Shown here: in pieces, positions 5,749 to 12,541 of the stretch
Layout of the letters: each line of letters starts with the position of its first letter
Numbering within the stretch: position 1 is the stretch's first letter
From: Candidatus Kerfeldbacteria bacterium
GTDB taxonomy: Bacteria; Patescibacteriota; Patescibacteriia; Veblenbacterales; UBA10138
Length of the DNA stretch: 20,140 nucleotides
Reading direction: 5' to 3'
Assembly: GCA_016234305.1 (NCBI GenBank)
Contig: JACRFM010000090.1
Coordinates: forward strand, 1-20,140
Translations under genes and position numbers: made by a program
Notes under the pieces: model-generated
The model's database searches: none
Told to the model about the DNA's origin: nothing
Seen by the model: the letters and a program-made list of their open reading frames with translations, nothing else

Positions 5749-6618
5749 ATGATTGAGCAACTAGCTAATTCAAGAATTCTTATTTTGGGCGCGCGGGGAA
5801 TGTTAGGTACGGATTTAGCCAGTGAATTTAGCGGTACGGCTGAATTATTTTTATTGGATAAAGAAGAATTGGACATAACCAATGAAGTAGCTTTAAAAAC
5901 GCAAATAACGGCCCTGAGGCCCGGCTTAATTATCAATGCCACTGGTTACACTGATGTGGCTGGGGCTGAGCGAAATCGCGAACTAGCCTTTAATTTAAAT
6001 TGTGAAGCAGTTAAGCATCTGGTGGCCGCTGCTAGCGAGGTTGAGGCGGCGGTTATTCATTTTTCCACGGAATATGTGTTTAATGGGCAGGCTGAAGACG
6101 GTTATGACGAAGCCGCCGCAGTTAGTCCGCTTAACGTTTACGGCGAATCTAAAGCCGCTGGTGAGAGCTTTATTAAAAGTTACCAGCGAGGTTATTTAAT
6201 TCGTTCTTCTTGGCTTTATGGCCAGGCGCCGCAACGCGGCAAACCGCGGGGCTTAAATTTTGTTGACACAATTATTAAATTGGCGTCTGAGCAATCTCTT
6301 GTTAAAGTCGTCAATGATGAGTGGGGTAAATTAACTTATACTCGTGACCTAGCTAAAGCGGTAAAGCAGTTAATCAGCGGCGGTTATGCGCCGGGTATTT
6401 ATCATTTGGTTAATGAGACGGAAGCGACTTGGTATGAGATAGCGCAGGCAGTTTACCGTTTGAAAAATATTACCACTCCACTTGCGCCAATCAGTTCAGC
6501 CGAGTATGCTGGTGAAGTAAAACGCCCGGCGCGGGCAGTTTTAATTAACACCAAATTTCCACGTCTTAGACCTTGGCCTCGGGCCTTAACTGATTATTTA
6601 AATATTTTCACGCTATGA
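5749..6618 (+). CDS. rmlD: dTDP-4-dehydrorhamnose reductase
   Basis: NAD(P)H-dependent reductase of the last step to dTDP-L-rhamnose (or a related deoxysugar). It is a short-chain dehydrogenase of 289 residues with GARGMLG at 14-20, the RmlD motif NATGYTDVAGAERN at 63-76, the Ser/Thr region STEYVFNG at 106-113 (Glu where most have Asp) and catalytic Tyr131/Lys135 in YGESK. RSSWLYG and NDEWGKLTYTRDLA are further family blocks. I prefer ATG 5749, 2 nt after the mazG-like stop in the recurrent TAATTATG context; an in-frame ATG at 5731 would add six residues and overlap the previous gene by 16 nt. The stop overlaps the rmlA start (ATGA), implying coupled translation. Confidence 0.93.
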   Translation: MIEQLANSRILILGARGMLGTDLASEFSGTAELFLLDKEELDITNEVALKTQITALRPGLIINATGYTDVAGAERNRELAFNLNCEAVKHLVAAASEVEAAVIHFSTEYVFNGQAEDGYDEAAAVSPLNVYGESKAAGESFIKSYQRGYLIRSSWLYGQAPQRGKPRGLNFVDTIIKLASEQSLVKVVNDEWGKLTYTRDLAKAVKQLISGGYAPGIYHLVNETEATWYEIAQAVYRLKNITTPLAPISSAEYAGEVKRPARAVLINTKFPRLRPWPRALTDYLNIFTL

Positions 6619-7337
6619 AAGGTATAATTTTAGCCGGCGGCGAGGCCACGCGTTTGCGGCCGCTGACCAGAGTAACCAGCAAGCAACTCTTGCCTATTTA
6701 TAATAAGCCGATGATAATGTACCCTTTGGAAACATTATTAAAGGCTGAGATTCGGGATATTTTGATTATTGTGGCGCCGGACCATGCTGGCGATTTTCTG
6801 CATCTTTTGGGTTCGGGCCGTGAATTCGGCGCCAAGTTTACTTATGAAGTGCAAGATAAGCCTGAAGGTTTGTCCCAGGCTTTTATAATCGGGGCTGATT
6901 TTATAGGTCATGACAGCGTTACTCTGATTTTAGGCGATAATATATTTGAGGATGATTTTAGCCAACCGATTAAATCATTTAAGAGCGGCGGGCAGGTTTT
7001 TGCCAAAGAGGTGCCTGACCCCGAGCGTTTTGGCGTGGTTAAATTCAACGAACAAATGAAAGCCGTAACCATTCAGGAAAAACCCCAAACATTTTTATCC
7101 AGTTACGCTTTGACTGGTTTGTATATTTATGATAATCGGGTAGTGGAGGTGTCTAAAAATGTCAAACCTTCCGCCCGCGGTGAATTGGAAATTACCGACA
7201 TTCATAATTGGTATTTAAAGCGGGGCGAACTCAAAGTAGATATTGTTCAAGGCGAGTGGATTGACGCCGGTACGTTTGATTCTTTGCTTAAAGCTAATTT
7301 GCTGGCAGCTAAAAAATCTAAGGCGCCATTAAATTAA
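6615..7337 (+). CDS. rmlA: Glucose-1-phosphate thymidylyltransferase, short form
   Basis: Makes dTDP-glucose from dTTP and glucose 1-phosphate, the entry step of the pathway. The nucleotidyltransferase signature is GGEATRLRPLT at 8-18 (Ala instead of the common Gly before Thr), then TSKQLLPIYNKPMI at 21-34 with the phosphate-binding Lys23, LGDNIFE at 106-112 (metal Asp108), PDPERFGVV, QEKP and EWIDAGTFDSL. At 240 residues it lacks the C-terminal tail of the 290-residue enterobacterial enzymes and resembles the short form common outside Proteobacteria. The ATG overlaps the rmlD stop by 4 nt. Its last 20 nt overlap the convergent gene on the minus strand, so there is no room for a dedicated terminator here. 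Confidence 0.95.
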   Translation: MKGIILAGGEATRLRPLTRVTSKQLLPIYNKPMIMYPLETLLKAEIRDILIIVAPDHAGDFLHLLGSGREFGAKFTYEVQDKPEGLSQAFIIGADFIGHDSVTLILGDNIFEDDFSQPIKSFKSGGQVFAKEVPDPERFGVVKFNEQMKAVTIQEKPQTFLSSYALTGLYIYDNRVVEVSKNVKPSARGELEITDIHNWYLKRGELKVDIVQGEWIDAGTFDSLLKANLLAAKKSKAPLN

Positions 7338-8670
7338 GACGGTACAATTTATCGGCGGTTTGGGCAGTCAGAGTTTTAGCGTCGGTGTCGACAAAGATAT
7401 CCTCGATAGTTTTATCGTAGCGTGCCAGCAGCCAGCGTTGCTGAGTATCACGGTTATCAAGTTCTAGCGCCCAAATCTCCTTGTCTATGGCTATTAGCAG
7501 GTAGGGTTCTTTAAGGTAATACCGGGTGCGGCTAAAGGGCGAACCTAGACGCGCGATAAAATTTAATTTGTCGGCTTTGATCTGGTAATCCCAGATTTCA
7601 ATATTATTAGTTAATAAGACGCGGTCGTAGTCTGGTGACCAATCAAGAGTAGTAACTTCGGGCAGCCGGCGAATCGGTTTGCTCTCGCTCAGGGGTGAGT
7701 GCAGCAGGTATAAACTGTGGCGGTCATAGTCAAACAAGGGCAGCCAATCGTGGCCGGCGGGGAGAAATTCTAAATTATTTGATAAGCCGGCAGGCTGGTC
7801 GAGCAAGATAATTTGCAAGTTGGACAAATCCAGCAGTTTAATGGTGACGGAACTGGACTGATTGCCGCCGAGGGCGAAAATCAAGCCATCGTGAATACGA
7901 AAATCATTTAGCCTTTCCCGCCAAATTAGCTTGGTTATATTGGTGTTGCGGTCGAAAAGATATACTTCATCAGGAGTAGAGAAATAAACTTCGTCGTCGC
8001 TTTGGCCCCAGTGAACCGCTTTGATTTTAATCCCCGTGGGCAAATTCAGTTTTTGCCAGTTTTGGAGAGCCAGGTTGTATATTTGCCAAGTCGTCAAGCC
8101 ATTGCCGCTGCCAGCCGCTAAAAATTGTCGGCCGGAGGGCGACCACTCTAAATAAGCAAAACTATTAATGGTAGAACGGTCAAGCAGGGTTGATTTTCCC
8201 GAAACTAAGTTAATAATCCATAAACCGGCGTTTAAACCGGAATTGATGTTATACAATAAATTCTCCCGGTCAGGGGAAAGTTGAGTCCGATTGATTTTTC
8301 CAGTAGCGGCCACCTCGCCCGTGGCGGGATTGGGCCAAAGATGAACTTTACCGGTAAAAGTTACGACTGAAGGTTTGACCGTCAGTTGTTTATGCCAAAC
8401 TTGATAGCCGTCGGCCTCCAAACGGATAGTATAATTTTGCGGCCAGAGCGAACCTAAGGTTGTCGGCGTTTTATGCCGCTCCGGGACATCATTTAAAAAT
8501 ATATTTACACCACTAGGCTGACTATCAACCATAATTGCGCCGGTCCGTTCTAGTTTGTGTTTAACTGAATTGTAGCGGTAACCTTGCAGATAGAGCAGCA
8601 GGCTGGCGGCGACAATAAAAAAAACCGCAAAAAAGGCTAGATAAATAAAACGTCTAACGGTGAGATTCAT
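7318..8670 (-). CDS. Membrane-anchored PEGA-domain beta-propeller protein
   Basis: A 450-residue protein with one N-terminal membrane span (about residues 8-28, FIYLAFFAVFFIVAASLLLY) and the rest outside. Residues 40-105 match a PEGA domain: GAIMVDSQPSGVNIFLND, then TPTTLGSLWPQNYTIRLEADGY. The rest is a series of strands with repeated SPD/WSPSG/WSPDYD motifs (PDRENLLYNI, WSPSGRQFLA, WSPDYDRVLLTN), as in TolB/WD40-like propellers. The role is not known; PEGA proteins usually sit in the envelope and bind surface partners. I chose ATG (complement of 8668-8670) over TTG at 8682 because TTG would add only MTSI. It is divergent from murA with 75 bp between, and convergent with rmlA. Confidence 0.82.
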   Translation of the reverse strand: MNLTVRRFIYLAFFAVFFIVAASLLLYLQGYRYNSVKHKLERTGAIMVDSQPSGVNIFLNDVPERHKTPTTLGSLWPQNYTIRLEADGYQVWHKQLTVKPSVVTFTGKVHLWPNPATGEVAATGKINRTQLSPDRENLLYNINSGLNAGLWIINLVSGKSTLLDRSTINSFAYLEWSPSGRQFLAAGSGNGLTTWQIYNLALQNWQKLNLPTGIKIKAVHWGQSDDEVYFSTPDEVYLFDRNTNITKLIWRERLNDFRIHDGLIFALGGNQSSSVTIKLLDLSNLQIILLDQPAGLSNNLEFLPAGHDWLPLFDYDRHSLYLLHSPLSESKPIRRLPEVTTLDWSPDYDRVLLTNNIEIWDYQIKADKLNFIARLGSPFSRTRYYLKEPYLLIAIDKEIWALELDNRDTQQRWLLARYDKTIEDIFVDTDAKTLTAQTADKLYRLNLMAP

Positions 8671-8745
8671 TATACTTGTCAATAACTATTAGGTTAACTT
8701 ATAATTAAACGGTGGCAGTCGGTTTATAAGCCTTTACATATTATC

Positions 8746-9993
8746 ATGGGTAAGATTTTAATAGAAGGTGGCCAGGTTTTGCAAGGGCAGATTACGGTGC
8801 CGGGGGCGAAAAACGCCGCTACGCCGATTTTGGCCGCCAGTTTGTTGACGACTGACGCTATCGAACTCAGGCGCGTGCCCGAAATTTCGGATGTGGCTAA
8901 GATGTTAGAGTTGCTTAAAGGCTTGGGAGTTAAAGTTGAACAACAAGGGGAAGTGGTAAGAATTGAAGCTACCAGCGTTAATCTTCAAAAACTGGACAAG
9001 CAGCTCGTTAAAAGCATGCGTTCTTCAGTTTTAATGTTCGGGCCCTTACTCGCTAGGTGCGGTGAAGTTGAATTACCTGAACCGGGCGGCTGCATAATTG
9101 GCAATCGTCCGCTGAATGATCATTTACAAGGACTCACTCAATTGGGCGCGACCGTAACTTTAAAACATGATAGTTATCATTTGACTGCCAAGGGTTTGGT
9201 TGGCGCCGAGGTTTTGCCGTTGTTTTCCGTAACGGCTACGGAGAATTTAATTATGGCCGCGGTTTTAGCTCAAGGCACCACCACCATTAAATTAGCCGCC
9301 GCTGAACCCCATGTCCAAGATTTGTGCCACTTTTTAATAAAAATGGGAGCCAAGATAAATGGCTTAGGCAGTCATAACTTAATTATTGAGGGTGTTAAGA
9401 AATTGCATGGCGCTAAGCATGAAATCATTCCTGATATGGTTGAAGTTGGTACTTGGGCGGTTTTGGGTGCGGTCGGGCGGGGCCGGATTGAAATTAGACC
9501 GGTACTGCCTGAACACCTTGATTTGGTTTTGTATAAATTACGGGAAATCGGAGTGGATTTTGACATCAAAGATAATGTTATGGTAGTACGCGCCAGCCGG
9601 CAGTTAAAACCTTTTCGTTTACAGGCCTTGCCTTATCCTGGGTTTCCCACGGATTTACAAGCCCCGTTTTCGGTTTTGGCTACTCAGGCGAGTGGTACCT
9701 CTTTGATACACGACCCCATGTATGAAGGCCGGCTGAACCATATTGCGGAACTTACTAAAATGGGGGCCAATGCTTTGATTGCCGACCCGCATCGCGTGAT
9801 TATTAACGGACCCACGCCGCTTTATGGACGGGAAATCAGTTCGTTTGATTTGCGTGCCGGCGCGACTTTGATTATTGCCGGTTTAATTGCCGAAGGCGAA
9901 ACTTTGATTAATGACGTAGAGACGATTGACCGTGGTTATGAGAAGCTGGATAGTCGTTTGCTGGCCTTAGGGGCGCGGGTGAAAAGGCTTTAA
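8746..9993 (+). CDS. murA: UDP-N-acetylglucosamine 1-carboxyvinyltransferase
   Basis: Transfers enolpyruvate from PEP to UDP-GlcNAc, the first committed step of peptidoglycan synthesis. The 415-residue protein has PGAKNA at 19-24 (Lys22, Asn23), the two-lobed EPSP-synthase-like repeat, and PGGCIIGNRPLNDH with the active-site Cys116. The fosfomycin-binding Cys is therefore present, unlike in lineages with Asp. The catalytic Asp block PYPGFPTDLQAP is at about residue 298. The ATG begins the conserved first strand MGKILIEGG. A TATAAT-like box lies at 8700-8705 on the same strand and TATAAG at 8725-8730, either of which could drive it. It stands alone between a divergent gene and a palindrome-rich spacer. 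Confidence 0.97.
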   Translation: MGKILIEGGQVLQGQITVPGAKNAATPILAASLLTTDAIELRRVPEISDVAKMLELLKGLGVKVEQQGEVVRIEATSVNLQKLDKQLVKSMRSSVLMFGPLLARCGEVELPEPGGCIIGNRPLNDHLQGLTQLGATVTLKHDSYHLTAKGLVGAEVLPLFSVTATENLIMAAVLAQGTTTIKLAAAEPHVQDLCHFLIKMGAKINGLGSHNLIIEGVKKLHGAKHEIIPDMVEVGTWAVLGAVGRGRIEIRPVLPEHLDLVLYKLREIGVDFDIKDNVMVVRASRQLKPFRLQALPYPGFPTDLQAPFSVLATQASGTSLIHDPMYEGRLNHIAELTKMGANALIADPHRVIINGPTPLYGREISSFDLRAGATLIIAGLIAEGETLINDVETIDRGYEKLDSRLLALGARVKRL

Positions 9994-10036
9994 TTATCAA
10001 AGTTACTGTTTTACAGTTAGTTTGAACCCAGCTTTA

Positions 10037-10145
10037 TCCGCCTTCGTCCTCCCAAGGAGGACGCGGGCGGATGGACGCCGAAGAAACGAAGGATACCTCG
10101 GGCGGCCTACTCCGCCTTCGTCCCGATGTACATCGGGACGAAGGC
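10037..10145. repeat. Composite palindromic element downstream of murA
   Basis: The 226-bp gap 9994-10219 holds no gene but a GC-richer block of inverted repeats. First hairpin: TCCGCC-TT-CGTCCTCC (10037-10052), loop CAA, GGAGGACG-CG-GGCGGA (10056-10071). Second: a perfect 32-bp palindrome at 10114-10145 centred on TGTACA. The 13-mer TCCGCCTTCGTCC begins both units (10037-10049 and 10111-10123), and GGCGG/CCGCC (10101-10116) can pair in between. It looks like a REP-type or other dispersed palindromic repeat, seen here only once. Copy number elsewhere is unknown. Confidence 0.8.
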
Positions 10146-10151
10146 TGGATG

Positions 10152-10173
10152 AGCCTGTGGAGGCTTCATTTTT
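10152..10173 (+). terminator. Weak intrinsic terminator candidate after murA
   Basis: AGCCT-GTGG-AGGCT (10152-10165), a 5-bp stem with a 4-nt loop, is followed by TCATTTTT. The stem is short and the T-run interrupted, and it competes with the larger palindromes just upstream, so this is tentative. Confidence 0.35.
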
Positions 10174-10219
10174 GACCTAACTTAAAACTCCGTGTTAAAC
10201 TGGCAATAGCAAATTGATT

Positions 10220-11479
10220 ATGGAATTCAATCGTTTAGCAACACTTATAAACACTAAAGCTAAAAAGCTGGTACCTTTAAAACTAGCCGCTATTTTTGTG
10301 CTGGCGGCTTTTTTGTTGGGCTTGGGGCTGGGTGGGGAAGTTAAATGGGATTGGTCGCGTCCGGGCGCGGGCAGGGTTACCGGAATTAATCAGACCGCAC
10401 CGGCCTATTTAAGCAAAGATGTTGATTTTTCTTTGTTTTGGCAGATTTGGAAGTATGTTCATGATACTTATTTGGAAAAGCCGGTTAGTGACACCAAATT
10501 ATTTTATGGCGCCTTAAACGGTCTGGTCGCGGGACTCGGTGACCCTTATTCAATTTATATGGACCCGGAAACAGCCAAGAAGTTCGCCGATGAACTGGAG
10601 GGCAGTTTTGACGGGATTGGCGCGGAAATAGGCATCAAAGATAATCGTTTGGTCATTATCGCGCCGCTTCTTAAAACTCCGGCCGAACGGGCTGGCTTAA
10701 AGCCGGGTGATAAAGTTTTGGGAATTGATGGTTATGATACCAGCGGTATGGCGGTTGATTATGCTGTTAGCTTAATTCGCGGTCCGCGCGGCAGCAAAGT
10801 GAAATTGTTGATTTTAGCAGAGGGGCAAAATGAGCCCAAAACTTTGGAAATAGTGCGCGCCCGCATAGTTATTCAAATCGTCCAAAGCGAGCTTAAGGAT
10901 TTACCAAACAATCAAGGGCGAGTGGCTTATATCAAGCTGGCGCATTTTTCTAACGACGCCAATAAATTGTTTATGGCTGCTTGGCAGGATTTAGCGGCTA
11001 AGGGCCCTAAGGGTTTGATTTTTGATTTACGTAATAACCCCGGTGGTTTTTTGGATCAGGCCATTGCCATTTCCGGACATTGGGTAACGGGCGGTACGGT
11101 AGTTAAGGAGCAGACAGCCGCCAGTGAGATTAAGAGTTATGACAGTAACGGTCGGGGTGAACTTAGCCGCGTGCCTACCGTAATTTTGGTTAATCGCGGT
11201 TCAGCCTCAGCTTCGGAAATTGTAACTGGCGCTTTGCAGGATTATAAATTAGCCACCATCGTTGGCGAGCAAACCTTTGGCAAGGGTTCGGTTCAGAATC
11301 TGGAAGATTTTCCCGATGGTTCGGCGGTAAAATTAACCATTGCCAAATGGTTAACGCCGCAAGGCCGGTCTATTGATAAGAATGGTTTAAAACCTGATAT
11401 TGAAGTTAAATCTGTTGATGACGTAACCGCCAAGCAGGACAATCAGCTGGAACGAGCCTTGGAACTGCTTAGTCGTTAA
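10220..11479 (+). CDS. S41 family C-terminal processing protease
   Basis: A membrane-anchored serine protease of the CtpA/Prc family (419 residues from ATG), cutting the C-termini of exported proteins. Order: an N-terminal membrane span (about 18-36), a helical region with the family block YGALNGLVAGLGDPYSIYM, a PDZ domain (about 128-205, with FDGIGAEIGIKDN and AGLKPGDKVLGIDG), then the S41 core. The catalytic Ser is in NRGSASASEI (Ser330) and the Lys in GEQTFGKGSVQ (Lys355), 25 residues apart as expected for the Ser-Lys dyad; LRNNPGG is the conserved core turn. I chose ATG 10220 over TTG 10214. No Shine-Dalgarno is visible. It is followed 30 bp later by acylphosphatase and bL9 genes, possibly one transcript. 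Confidence 0.96.
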   Translation: MEFNRLATLINTKAKKLVPLKLAAIFVLAAFLLGLGLGGEVKWDWSRPGAGRVTGINQTAPAYLSKDVDFSLFWQIWKYVHDTYLEKPVSDTKLFYGALNGLVAGLGDPYSIYMDPETAKKFADELEGSFDGIGAEIGIKDNRLVIIAPLLKTPAERAGLKPGDKVLGIDGYDTSGMAVDYAVSLIRGPRGSKVKLLILAEGQNEPKTLEIVRARIVIQIVQSELKDLPNNQGRVAYIKLAHFSNDANKLFMAAWQDLAAKGPKGLIFDLRNNPGGFLDQAIAISGHWVTGGTVVKEQTAASEIKSYDSNGRGELSRVPTVILVNRGSASASEIVTGALQDYKLATIVGEQTFGKGSVQNLEDFPDGSAVKLTIAKWLTPQGRSIDKNGLKPDIEVKSVDDVTAKQDNQLERALELLSR

Positions 11480-11509
11480 TTTAGTGGTTTAGATAATCTT
11501 TAGTTAAGT

Positions 11510-11812
11510 ATGGCGCCCGAAATTAAACGCTATCGCTTAACAGTGCGCGGCCAAGTTCAAGGCATTGGTTTGCGTTGGCAGATTAAGCTGGCGGCGGAGA
11601 AGTTGGGCTTAGGTGGTTGGGTGAAGAATCAAGCTAAAGTTGATGAATTGGTGGCCGAAGTTGAGGGTGAACTTGAGTCAGTAAGAAAATTTATAAGTTG
11701 GCTACGGACTAATCCCGGGGCGGCCGAGATTAAAGATATACAAATAATTGAGCTGTGGCCGCGGCGGGAATCGGCTTTTAAAATTAAACAGTCAAGCTGG
11801 CCTTTTTTATGA
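11510..11812 (+). CDS. acyP: Acylphosphatase
   Basis: A 100-residue enzyme hydrolysing carboxyl-phosphate bonds such as acetyl or carbamoyl phosphate. The signature VRGQVQGIGLRW (12-23) carries the phosphate-binding Arg22, and GGWVKNQ (35-41) carries the catalytic Asn40. The usual 'FR' is 'LR' here and the DGxVE block reads VDELVAEVEG, slightly diverged. The C-terminal extension (WPRRESAFKIKQSSWPFL) completes the ferredoxin-like fold. The ATG is 30 bp after the protease gene. The gene's last 4 nt overlap the bL9 start (ATGA), suggesting translational coupling with a ribosomal protein, an unusual partner for an acylphosphatase. Confidence 0.92.
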   Translation: MAPEIKRYRLTVRGQVQGIGLRWQIKLAAEKLGLGGWVKNQAKVDELVAEVEGELESVRKFISWLRTNPGAAEIKDIQIIELWPRRESAFKIKQSSWPFL

Positions 11813-12255
11813 AAGTTATTTTATTACAAGGCGTACCCGGCACTGGCCAGGCTAACGAAATTAAAGAGGTTAGCAATGGCTATGCGGTAAATTTTCTTTT
11901 GCCGCGTCAGTTGGCGGTGGTGGCTACAGCCAAAACTTTAGCTAACTTAAAGCAGCAGACTGATAAACAGAAGCATCAAGCCTTGGCTAAAATTAGTCAG
12001 GCCAAGGATTTAAGCGCGCGTCTTAACGGTAAGGCGGTTGAGATTGCCGCCCGAGCTTCACCGGCCGGAAAATTATATGCCGCCGTTAGTCCGCTGGAGA
12101 TTAGCCAGGCGATTAAAAAGCAATACGGGGCAGTAGTAGATGGTTCTGATATAATCTTAGAGGAACATTTAAAAACCTTAGGCAGTCATCTGGTAGCTAT
12201 CAAGTTAGACGGACAGGAGAAAGTTGATTTTACCGTTAACCTTATAAAATCGTAA
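11809..12255 (+). CDS. rplI: 50S ribosomal protein bL9
   Basis: Ribosomal protein bL9, which binds 23S rRNA with its N-domain and reaches to the neighbouring ribosome. It has 148 residues, the normal length. The N-domain MKVILLQGVPGTGQANEIKEVSNGYAVNFLLPRQLAVVAT matches the family pattern (GYAxNFLxPxxLA); residues 45-75 are the long connecting helix, and the C-domain has SVSPLEI-like 'AAVSPLEISQAI' and 'LKTLGSH'. bL9 is reported missing from several CPR lineages, so its presence would place this genome in a lineage that keeps it. It starts inside the acylphosphatase gene by 4 nt, and its usual neighbours (rpsR, ssb, rpsF) are not here. Confidence 0.96.
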   Translation: MKVILLQGVPGTGQANEIKEVSNGYAVNFLLPRQLAVVATAKTLANLKQQTDKQKHQALAKISQAKDLSARLNGKAVEIAARASPAGKLYAAVSPLEISQAIKKQYGAVVDGSDIILEEHLKTLGSHLVAIKLDGQEKVDFTVNLIKS

Positions 12256-12541
12256 TTATTTTATTATGCCCAGTAATACAACTCGGTTAGCCCGCCGGCC
12301 GTCGGGCAGGCGCTCGCCCAGTACCAGAGCAAGCACGGTACCCTCACATCGCTACGGGAACACATTACTTACAAAATGGACAGCAATAATGTCAGTACTT
12401 CCTATGTAGCTCTTGGTTCTGGGCTCGCCCTAACCACCAGCTATTATAACTTTATGTCTTATCTAAAATTATTTAATCATTTATTCTTGTCTAACCACGC
12501 TTCGTGCGTAAGAGTGGTTTAGCCAAGTTGCATTACTGGGT
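12256..12541. other. 286-bp intergenic stretch, possible gene remnant
   Basis: No convincing gene. Two small reading frames exist. ATG 12266 to TAG 12409 gives 47 residues, Arg/Pro/Ser-rich and not protein-like. A second frame is open for 81 codons from 12277 to the TAG at 12520-12522 but has its only ATG at 12376 (48 residues); read throughout, it is protein-like (ALAQYQSKHG, SYVALGSGLALTTSYYNF). It could be the decayed end of a gene or chance. The block also has a GC-rich run near 12290-12330 and a small hairpin CTAACCAC/GTGGTTTAG (12491-12522) before pyrG. No RNA gene was recognised. Confidence 0.4.

Noticed and set aside
10037..10145. CRISPR array
   Set aside because: Only two copies of a 13-mer, no regular spacers and no cas genes nearby; the structure is palindromic, not a repeat-spacer array.
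12290..12360. Possible small structured RNA (SRP RNA, tmRNA or RNase P) in the GC-rich part of the bL9-pyrG spacer
   Set aside because: I looked for the SRP tetraloop-type motif and other conserved RNA signatures and saw none.
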